From assembly GCA_005883775.1 (NCBI GenBank), contig VBEU01000119.1, forward strand, positions 1-9,638: 9,638 bases of DNA, given 5' to 3'. Below, piece after piece: positions 1-6,501 of this stretch; the first letter of the stretch is position 1, and each line of letters starts with the position of its first letter. The DNA is from Chloroflexota bacterium (lineage in GTDB: Bacteria; Chloroflexota; Limnocylindria; P2-11E). The notes beneath the pieces were generated by a model, which was not told where the DNA came from, ran no database searches, and saw only the letters and a list, made by a program, of their open reading frames with translations. The translations under genes and the position numbers were made by a program.

Positions 1-538
1 CGATGAGGGCCTCCGGGCGCGGCGGGCAGCCGGGAACGTACACGTCGACGGGCACGACCGTGTCCACACCTTGCAGCGTGGAGTAGCTGTCCCAGAACTC
101 GCCGCCGGAGGAAGCGCAGTTGCCCATGGCGATGACCCACTTCGGCTCGGGCATCTGCTCGTAGAGGCGACGCAGGCGCGGCGCCATCTTGTGGGTAACC
201 GTGCCCGCCACGATCATCACGTCCGCCTGCCGCGGGCTCGAGCGGAAGACCTCCATGCCGAACCGCGCGGTGTCGTGGTGGGCCATCGACGCGGAAATCA
301 TCTCGATCGCGCAGCAGGCGAGCCCATAGCCGAGCGGCCAGGGGGAACGCGACCGGGCCCAGTTCACGAGGTTGTTCACCGTCGTGAAGACGATGTTGTC
401 GTCGTTAGCGAGGACGCCAGGCGACGGCGACGTCGGATTGGCGGCGCCGAGGCCCGCCTGGGTCGTCACGGGGCGGCGCTGGATAACGTCCTCTTCGAAG
501 TCGATCGGCCGCGGCTTGGTCTTCTCGTCGATCGCCAT
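1..538 (-). CDS. nuoB: NADH-quinone oxidoreductase subunit B (NuoB), 3' end beyond the window
   Basis: This is the Complex I connecting-arm subunit that carries the terminal 4Fe-4S cluster N2, which passes electrons from the peripheral arm to quinone at the inner face of the cytoplasmic membrane. Reading from ATG at 538 gives 179 open codons up to the window edge. The four expected cluster ligands are visible: the adjacent pair Cys75-Cys76 in YGLACCAIEM, Cys141 in MGNCASSGG, and Cys171 in VPGCPPRPEAL. The central block FRSSPRQADVMIVAGTVTHK and the KMAPRLRRLYEQMPEPKW stretch are also typical. The conserved core starts near residue 47, so about 45 mostly polar N-terminal residues precede it. 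The start lies 5 bases after the stop of the IMPase-family gene, with no strong Shine-Dalgarno sequence. nuoA, the usual upstream neighbour, is absent. The remaining C-terminus lies outside the window, so it is cut by the edge and not necessarily truncated in the genome. Identity is very secure. Confidence 0.96.
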   Translation of the reverse strand, partial: MAIDEKTKPRPIDFEEDVIQRRPVTTQAGLGAANPTSPSPGVLANDDNIVFTTVNNLVNWARSRSPWPLGYGLACCAIEMISASMAHHDTARFGMEVFRSSPRQADVMIVAGTVTHKMAPRLRRLYEQMPEPKWVIAMGNCASSGGEFWDSYSTLQGVDTVVPVDVYVPGCPPRPEALI

Positions 539-543
539 CGAAT

Positions 544-1259
544 TCAGTCTATTGAGTTCTCAGCCTTATGCACGGCGTTCGCGAGCAAACGGGTGAGGGC
601 GTCGTGCACACCCGGACCGCTAGCGATGATTCGGGGAAATGCCGGATCTAAGGGAGTCAGCTCGGTAACGCGGCCGCCCGCTTCGCGCACGAGCATCGCA
701 CCGGCCATCCAATCCCAGGGCTTCTCGACTGATTCGAAGTACCCGTCGTACCGTCCGGCGGCTGTCCATGACAAATCAAGCGCCGCAGATCCGAACCGTC
801 GTACGTCGCGCACCTCGCCGATAACGTTGGCGATGATCCGGCCTTGGACCAGCCGCTGCGCCGCAACGTAACCGAACCCCGTGGCGACGAGCGCGCTCGC
901 GAGGTCCCGCTTGTCGCTAATGCGAAGCGGCCGGTCGCCGAGCTGCGCCCCACCGCCTCGAGCCGAGCTGAACAGCTCATCGCGGAGCGGGTCGAACACG
1001 ACCGCGGCGAGGGCCCCCGAAGAATCCGCGCAGCAGATCGAGACGCACCAGTGCGGGATCCCGTAGAGATAATTGATCGTCCCGTCGAGCGGGTCGACGT
1101 ACCAGCTGACGTCGCTCGATCCCACCGCACCGGATCCCTCCTCGGCCACGATCGCATCGTCGGGCCGTTTTCGCCGGATGGCCGCCACGATCGCTCGCTG
1201 GCCTGGCGTGCTGCGTCGATCGCGAGAGCGAGCGCCTCGGTCGCGCCGTAGGCGGTCAC
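544..1259 (-). pseudogene. Inositol monophosphatase (SuhB/IMPase) family gene with frame-breaking internal deletion
   Basis: The family comprises Mg-dependent, Li-sensitive phosphomonoesterases acting on inositol phosphates and similar sugar or nucleotide phosphates in the cytoplasm. Most of the fold is intact: AEEGSG (metal-binding Glu), VDPLDGT at about 1095-1078 (catalytic Asp pair), FGSAALDL, and WDWMAGAMLVREAGG from about 717 (last metal Asp). The 5' end is not intact. A GTG at 1259 overlaps the PhoD stop (GTGA) and opens with MTAYGATEALALAIDAARQA, a normal IMPase first helix. Near 1193-1202 the sequence then jumps into another frame at RAIVAAIRRKRPDDAIVAEE. In E. coli SuhB about 29 residues, including the D-V/L-V-T-x-x-D segment, separate these two blocks. 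From GTG to stop is 716 nt, which is not a multiple of 3; about 88 missing bases would restore a roughly 267-residue protein. An uninterrupted reading from ATG 1293 gives 249 residues, but its first 30 or so are arginine-rich and look like a frame shadow of the PhoD 3' end. It is probably a disrupted gene, though a local assembly error or rescue by a late start is possible. Confidence 0.72.
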
Positions 1260-2803
1260 GCGCGCCGCGCGCCCGGCCTTCCGTCGTCGACAACGAAGGT
1301 GGCGGTCGTGCTCACCGTCGCGGTCGACTTTCTCACGGTGGACACCGCGCGGAAGTCGGCCGTCAGCCGGGCCGGCTCGAGCGTGCAGCGGACGTAACCG
1401 CGGTGGTTGTCGAAGAACCGGAGCTGCGGGTTCTTCGCGGGCGGGGTGAACTGGGTTTGCTCGACGAACGGATCGCCCTCCGAGCTGATCGAGGTCCCGA
1501 GAAGCTCCGTTCCCACAATCGGCGAGGTCGGGTCACCGAAGTCTCTCTTGAGGTCGTACACGAAGTTGACGTGGCTATCGCCCGACAAGACGACGGGGTT
1601 CTTCGTGGTCGGGAACCGGTCCAGGATCATCTGGCGGTCAGCGACGTATCCCATCCAATTGTCGACGCCGTCGAAGATGTGCTTTCCGTTCTCCGGACTC
1701 GAGTCCTGCTGCGCGAAGCGCACCGACTGCGCCACGAAGTTCCAACTCGACGCGGAGTCTCTCAGTCCGTTCAGAAGCCACCCACGCTGATCCGCGCCCA
1801 GCATCGTCCGCGCTGGATCGATGCTCGCCGGGCAGTAGCCCGACGGCGTCTGGTCCGGCTCTCGGCAGAGCGCGACTTCAGGAGAGCGGTACTGGCGCGT
1901 GTCGAGGACGAAGAACGTCGCGAGCCCGCCGTAGCTCAGGCTCCGGTAGAGCTTGAGGTCGGGACCCTGCGGCCGCGGAGTCCGCACGGGCATGTGCTCG
2001 TAGAACGCCTGATAGCCCGCGGCCCGCTCGGCGAGCGCGGCTTTGTTGCGAGGATCTTCCCTGGCGATGCCGCCCGCGTAGTTGTTTTCGACCTCATGAT
2101 CGTCCCACGTGACGATCCACGGGAACGAGGCGTGCGCCGCCTGAAGGTCCCTATCCGTCTTGTACTGCGCGTAGCGGTCGCGGTAGTCGGCAAGCGTGAA
2201 GCTCCAGCCCCGCTTGCTGTAGTCGCGAACGATGTCGCCGCGCGCCGTCCCCTCGTAGATGTAATCGCCGAGGAAGAGGACCGCATCGAGATCTTCTCGG
2301 GCGAGATTGGCGTGCGCGGTGTAGTACCCCTGGGTGTAGTTCTGGCATGAGGCGAACGCGAACCGCAATGCGTCGGGCACGGTCCCGGCGGCGGGCGCTG
2401 TCCGCGTGCGGCCGACCGGACTCTCGGCTCCGCCCGCGCGGAAGCGGTACCAGTACACGCGGTCGGGCTCGAGTCCGGCGACCTCGACGTGCACGGAGTG
2501 CGCGAGATCCGGTGCCGCGGCAGCGGTGCCGGAGCGCACCACGTCCTTCATCGGCTCGTCGCGCGCCACGAGCCATTCGACGTCCACCGGTACCGTCCCC
2601 ATGCCGCCGCCGGTGAGCGGATCGGGCGCGAGCCGGGTCCAAAGCACGACACCGTCCGGCAGGGGATCGCCCGACGCGACACCCAGCGTGAAGGGATCCC
2701 GATCGAACTTGAACGGCTGCGACTGCGTGCACGCTCCGAGCTGGCCGAGCGCGGCGAGCGCCGCCAGCCGAGCGGTCGCGCCGAGGAAGCCGCGGCGATC
2801 CAT
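1256..2803 (-). CDS. phoD: PhoD-family alkaline phosphatase/phosphodiesterase, exported, probable lipoprotein
   Basis: PhoD enzymes are secreted Ca/Fe-dependent hydrolases of phosphomonoesters and phosphodiesters that release phosphate outside the membrane. The protein is 515 residues, normal for the family. Residues 1-25 (MDRRGFLGATARLAALA then LGAC) form a short Tat-like signal with Arg3-Arg4 and a lipobox ending at Cys25. The PhoD N-terminal beta domain follows at about 37-135, starting FTLGVASGDPLPDGVVLWTR, a hallmark sequence. The metallophosphoesterase domain shows FASCQ (Cys153, equivalent to the Fe-binding Cys of Bacillus PhoD), LFLGDYIYEG (Asp180), TWDDHEVENNYAG (233-243) and VLSGDSHVNF (Asp409, His411). 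The ATG at 2803 lies 12 bases after the ABC subunit stop, and the 3' end overlaps the IMPase GTG by 4 bases, implying coupled translation. Substrate is not predictable. PhoD is often phosphate-starvation induced, but no Pho box was identified here. Confidence 0.94.
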   Translation of the reverse strand: MDRRGFLGATARLAALAALGQLGACTQSQPFKFDRDPFTLGVASGDPLPDGVVLWTRLAPDPLTGGGMGTVPVDVEWLVARDEPMKDVVRSGTAAAAPDLAHSVHVEVAGLEPDRVYWYRFRAGGAESPVGRTRTAPAAGTVPDALRFAFASCQNYTQGYYTAHANLAREDLDAVLFLGDYIYEGTARGDIVRDYSKRGWSFTLADYRDRYAQYKTDRDLQAAHASFPWIVTWDDHEVENNYAGGIAREDPRNKAALAERAAGYQAFYEHMPVRTPRPQGPDLKLYRSLSYGGLATFFVLDTRQYRSPEVALCREPDQTPSGYCPASIDPARTMLGADQRGWLLNGLRDSASSWNFVAQSVRFAQQDSSPENGKHIFDGVDNWMGYVADRQMILDRFPTTKNPVVLSGDSHVNFVYDLKRDFGDPTSPIVGTELLGTSISSEGDPFVEQTQFTPPAKNPQLRFFDNHRGYVRCTLEPARLTADFRAVSTVRKSTATVSTTATFVVDDGRPGARRA

Positions 2804-2815
2804 GACGGCCGGCCG

Positions 2816-4663
2816 CTATGCCGAGGCGCTTGGCTCGTGGGCTCGGTACTGCAGCTCGTAGAGACGGTGGTAGACGCCGCGCTCAGCAAGGAGATCGCGG
2901 TGCGTTCCCATCTCGACCACGCGGCCCTTGTGAAGGACGATGATCCGGTCCACGTTCTGGATCGTTGACAGCCGGTGGGCGATGATGATCGAGGTCCGTC
3001 CGACCATGAGCTTCGCGAGGGCGTCCTGGATGAGATGCTCGGTCTCGGTGTCCACGGAGCTCGTCGCCTCGTCGAGCACCAGAAGGATCTCGGGATTGAA
3101 CGCGATCGCGCGCGCGAATGCCAGGAGCTGCTTCTGGCCGACCGAGAGCGTCGAGCCGCGTTCGGTCACGACGGTGTCGTAGCCCTGCGGGAGCTTCTCG
3201 ATGAACTTGTCGGCGTTCACAAAGGCCGCGGCCGCGCGGACCTGCTGGTCGCTGATAGCCGCGTTGTTGAGGCGGATGTTCGACGCGACGGTGCCGGCAA
3301 AGATGAACGGATCCTGGAGCACCACGCCGACGTGCCGACGCACATCGTCCTGTCGAAGGTCGCGCAGGTCCACTCCGTCGAGCAGGATGCGGCCTTTTTG
3401 CACGTCGTAAAAGCGCGAGATCAGGCTGATGATCGAGGTCTTCCCGGCCCCCGTGGCGCCGACGATCGCGACGCTCTCAGCGGCCGAGATCTTGAAGCTC
3501 ACGTCGCGGAGGACCCAATCGCCCTCGTTGTACGCGAAGCTCACGTTGTCGAAGGTGATCTCGCCGCGCACGTGCGCCAGCTCGCGGGGATGTGGCGCGT
3601 CGACGATCGTCGCCGTCGTGTCGAGGAGCCGGAAGACCCGCTCCGACGACGCCATCGCCGCCTGCATGATGTTGTACTTCTCCGCGAGGTCGCCGATGGG
3701 TTGGAAGAACCGGTCGACGAGCTGCCAGAACGCGAGAAGGGTCCCGATCGTCATCTCCCCCTTGAGGATCCAGAAGCCGCCGGCGACGAAGAGTGCGGCG
3801 CTCGTGGCGGCGCGCGTGAAACCGACGGCCGGGAAGAACATGGACATCGCCCGGATCTGGCCGCGGTTCGCGTTCAGCAGATCGGTATTCAGATCGTCGA
3901 ACTGCTGGAACGACGCGCGCTCGCGAGTGAACAGCTGCACGATCGCCATCCCCGAGAGGTTCTCGTTCAGATAGGCGTTGATCCGCGCGAGCCGGATGCG
4001 GATCGAGCGGAACGAGTCGCGCATGATCCGCCGGAAGTACATAGTCAGCCAGATCAGGAGTGGCAGCGCGGCGAAGGTGACGAGCGCGAGACGGAAATCG
4101 AGCACCAGGAGGACGATCGCGATCGTTCCGATGACGACGATGTCCCCGAAGATCGCGACGACCCCCTGCGTGACCATGTCGATCAGCGCGTCGATGTCGT
4201 TGGTGATCCGCGTCATGAGGCGGCCGACGGGGTTACGGTCGAAGAACGTCAGCGAGAGGCTCTGCAGGTGCGCGAAGAGCTGCACCCGGAGGTCGTACAT
4301 GGCCCTCTGCCCGACGTAGCTCGCGAGCATCGTCTGCGCGTAGCGCAGGCCCGAGCCCAGCAGCAGGACCGCGATGTAGGCGATGCCGAGCGGAGCGAGG
4401 CGCGCAAATCCCTCGTCGATGTCGATCTGACCGTTCACGGCGGGGGCGATCGCGTTGTCGACGATGAACTTCGCGAGCACCGGCGGCGCGGCTTCGGTGA
4501 CCGAGATGCCCAGGATGATCAGGAGCGCGACGATCACGAGGCCGCGGTACGGCCGGAGGTACCCGAGGAGGCGGCGCATCAGCCGCGCGTCGTACGCCTT
4601 CCCGAGGATCTCGTCCTCGTCGAAATTTCCGCGTCCGCCATGGCCGCCGCCCCCGTGCATCAT
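2816..4663 (-). CDS. ABC exporter half-transporter (TMD-NBD), subunit 2 of a heterodimer (YheH/BmrD/TM288-like)
   Basis: This is an ATP-driven exporter half of 615 residues in the inner membrane. The N-terminus has a Gly/His-rich leader (MMHGGGGHGGRG), then the EDEILGKAYDARLMRRLLGYLRPY element typical of YheH-type subunits. An ABC type IV (exporter) membrane domain with six helices spans about 40-345, and the NBD begins near 365. NBD motifs are Walker A GATGAGKTS (402-410), Q-loop Gln450 in VVLQDPF, signature LSVGQ (506-510, with Val replacing the usual first Gly), Walker B ending LVLDE with catalytic Glu532, D-loop SSVD and switch His563. The deviating signature with an intact Walker B complements the upstream subunit, which has the opposite defect, so the two should form one heterodimer with one competent ATP site. 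The start ATG at 4663 overlaps the partner's stop (ATGA); a second ATG at 4660 is equally usable. Substrate is unknown; homologues export drugs, lipids or peptides. Confidence 0.95.
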   Translation of the reverse strand: MMHGGGGHGGRGNFDEDEILGKAYDARLMRRLLGYLRPYRGLVIVALLIILGISVTEAAPPVLAKFIVDNAIAPAVNGQIDIDEGFARLAPLGIAYIAVLLLGSGLRYAQTMLASYVGQRAMYDLRVQLFAHLQSLSLTFFDRNPVGRLMTRITNDIDALIDMVTQGVVAIFGDIVVIGTIAIVLLVLDFRLALVTFAALPLLIWLTMYFRRIMRDSFRSIRIRLARINAYLNENLSGMAIVQLFTRERASFQQFDDLNTDLLNANRGQIRAMSMFFPAVGFTRAATSAALFVAGGFWILKGEMTIGTLLAFWQLVDRFFQPIGDLAEKYNIMQAAMASSERVFRLLDTTATIVDAPHPRELAHVRGEITFDNVSFAYNEGDWVLRDVSFKISAAESVAIVGATGAGKTSIISLISRFYDVQKGRILLDGVDLRDLRQDDVRRHVGVVLQDPFIFAGTVASNIRLNNAAISDQQVRAAAAFVNADKFIEKLPQGYDTVVTERGSTLSVGQKQLLAFARAIAFNPEILLVLDEATSSVDTETEHLIQDALAKLMVGRTSIIIAHRLSTIQNVDRIIVLHKGRVVEMGTHRDLLAERGVYHRLYELQYRAHEPSASA

Positions 4664-6501
4664 GGCTCGCCGCCGATCCCGCCGAGCCGCGGCCGCATCC
4701 CGAGCTGCGGTCCCTCATCGGCTTCCGCCTTCACGCGCTTGGAGTGTTCCTCACGTTCTTCATCGACCTCGAGCTCCTCCTCGAGCAGCTGCCGGCGATA
4801 CATCTGCGCGTAGAGGCCGCCGTGCTCGAGAAGATCGCGATGCGATCCGCGCTCGACGATGCGTCCGCCGTCGAGGACGAGTATTTCGTCGGCATCCTTC
4901 ACCGTGGAGATGCGGTGCGCGACGACGATGCTCGTTCGTTCGCGCATCACGCCGCGCAGGCGGCGAAGGATCTCGGCTTCGGTGTAGGTGTCCACCGCAG
5001 AGAGCGCGTCGTCGAGGATCAGGATCCGTGGATCCTTCGCGACGGCACGAGCGATCGCGGCGCGCTGCTTCTGTCCGCCAGAGAGGGTCACGCCGCGCTC
5101 GCCGATCATCGTGTCGTAGCGCGCGGGGAAATCTTCGACGTCCTTGTTGAGCTGCGACACGTCCCCGGCCCATTCGAGCTGGGGATCGGTGAGCTTTTCA
5201 TCCAGACCGAAGCCCACGTTCTCGCGCAGAGGCACCGAGAAGAGGAATGTTTCTTGTGGGACGTAGCCGACCGCGCGACGGAGCTGCTCGAGCGGGCGGC
5301 GCTTGACGCTGATGCCGTCGATGAGAACCTCGCCCTGCTGCGCGTCGAAGAGCCGCGGAATGAGGTTGACCATCGTCGATTTCCCTGAGCCGGTCGGGCC
5401 GACGATCGCGAGCGAGCCCCCGGCCGGAACCTTGAACGAAACGTCGTGCAGCTCGATGGTCTGGCCGTACGCGAAGCTGACACCGCGAAACTCGACCTCG
5501 CCCTGGATCGGCGCCGTGACCGGGTCGATCGGGTCGGTGATCTTCGGCACAGCGTTGAAGATCTCCTGAAGCCGGCCGAGCGAAGCCCATCCAGCCTGGA
5601 ACATGTTGGAGATCCAACCGATGTTGATCATCGGCATCTGCAGCAGGTAGAGGTACGCCACGAACTGCACGAGCGAACCAATGGAGAGCTCGCCGCGGAT
5701 CGCGTCCTGGCCGCCCACATAGAGGACGGAGAGAACCGCGATCCCGAGGATGAAGCTGATCGATGGCCAGATGAGCCCTTGCATCGCGCTGAGCGCGACC
5801 GCGCGCCGGAAATATTCGTAATTGACCGCCGCGAAATCCTTCGTCTCAGCGTCCTCTTGCGAGAATGCCTTCACCACGCGGATCCCGGAGAAATTCTCCT
5901 GCGCTTTCGTCGACATATCGCCGAACTGCGACTGAAGCCGCTCGAACCTCTGGTGGACGGTCCGCCCGATGTACCAGAAGGTCAGCGAGGCGAGGGGCAT
6001 GAGGATCAACGCGATGACCGTGAGCTTTAGGGACACCGAGATCATCGACAGCACCGCGAAGGTGAAGACCATCACCGTGAACGAGCCCTGCATGATGCCC
6101 GGCCCCATCATCTGCCGGACCCACGTGAGGTCGTTGGTCATACGAGCCATCAGGTCGCCGATCCGTTGATGCTGGAAATACGCGAGATGCATGCGCTGGA
6201 GATGGGCGAAGAGATCGTTGCGCATGCGGTACTCGGCCTTGCGGGAGGCGTCGAGCATGACGTAGCGCGCGCCGGCGCGGAGGGCGGCCTCGGCGGCGGC
6301 GAAGACGACGATGAGAAGGGCGAGGCGCAGGACGTCATCGAACCGGGCGCTCGGTTTCTGCAGCGAGTCGATGATCTCGCCGATGAAGCGAGGGGGGACG
6401 ACGGCTGCGAGCGAGCTCCCTGCGGCGAGGCAAACGCCCACCAGGAGCTGCAGTCGGTGGCCGGCGAGGTAATGGAAGAAGGTCGCGCGTGCGGAGGTCA
6501 C
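4660..6501 (-). CDS. ABC exporter half-transporter (TMD-NBD), subunit 1 of a heterodimer (YheI/BmrC/TM287-like)
   Basis: First half of the heterodimeric ABC exporter, 613 residues. The exporter membrane domain covers roughly 10-310 and includes the intracellular-loop sequence YFQHQRIGDLMARMTNDL and the ENFSGIRVVKAFSQE element. The NBD starts near 333. Motifs are Walker A GPTGSGKST (368-376), Q-loop Gln416 in YVPQETF, a canonical signature LSGGQKQR (473-480), Walker B ILILDD with Asp498 where the catalytic Glu is normally found, D-loop SAVD and switch His529. The Asp makes this subunit's own ATP site degenerate, as in TM287 and BmrC. After the NBD comes a charged tail (about 572-613: EEELEVDEEREEHSKR, then a Gly/Pro-rich end) not needed for the fold. 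The GTG start at 6501 overlaps the MFS stop (GTGA), and no strong ribosome binding site is visible, so translation probably depends on coupling. Function as an exporter is secure, substrate is not. Confidence 0.95.
   Translation of the reverse strand: MTSARATFFHYLAGHRLQLLVGVCLAAGSSLAAVVPPRFIGEIIDSLQKPSARFDDVLRLALLIVVFAAAEAALRAGARYVMLDASRKAEYRMRNDLFAHLQRMHLAYFQHQRIGDLMARMTNDLTWVRQMMGPGIMQGSFTVMVFTFAVLSMISVSLKLTVIALILMPLASLTFWYIGRTVHQRFERLQSQFGDMSTKAQENFSGIRVVKAFSQEDAETKDFAAVNYEYFRRAVALSAMQGLIWPSISFILGIAVLSVLYVGGQDAIRGELSIGSLVQFVAYLYLLQMPMINIGWISNMFQAGWASLGRLQEIFNAVPKITDPIDPVTAPIQGEVEFRGVSFAYGQTIELHDVSFKVPAGGSLAIVGPTGSGKSTMVNLIPRLFDAQQGEVLIDGISVKRRPLEQLRRAVGYVPQETFLFSVPLRENVGFGLDEKLTDPQLEWAGDVSQLNKDVEDFPARYDTMIGERGVTLSGGQKQRAAIARAVAKDPRILILDDALSAVDTYTEAEILRRLRGVMRERTSIVVAHRISTVKDADEILVLDGGRIVERGSHRDLLEHGGLYAQMYRRQLLEEELEVDEEREEHSKRVKAEADEGPQLGMRPRLGGIGGEP

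Noticed and set aside
71..871. A 266-codon plus-strand open frame opposite nuoB and the IMPase gene
   Set aside because: It spans the boundary of two genes with strong motifs on the other strand and shows no motif of its own.
1256..1275. GC-alternating palindromic stretch at the phoD/IMPase junction, considered as a terminator
   Set aside because: No following T-run on the transcribed strand, and it lies inside overlapping coding sequence.
544..1293. Reading the IMPase as an intact 249-residue protein from ATG 1293
   Set aside because: The first 30 or so residues are arginine-rich nonsense encoded by the PhoD 3' end, whereas the GTG at 1259 in another frame gives a proper IMPase first helix. 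A broken gene explains the data better.
1073..2350. A 425-codon open frame on the plus strand opposite phoD
   Set aside because: Arg/Val/Glu-rich composition with no family motifs, antisense to a clear PhoD enzyme; a codon-bias shadow.
2975..4813. A 612-codon open frame on the plus strand opposite ABC subunit 2
   Set aside because: It lies wholly antisense to well-conserved ABC exporter sequence, is extremely rich in Asp, Glu, Arg and His, and has no recognisable domain. Long antisense open frames are expected in GC-rich coding DNA.
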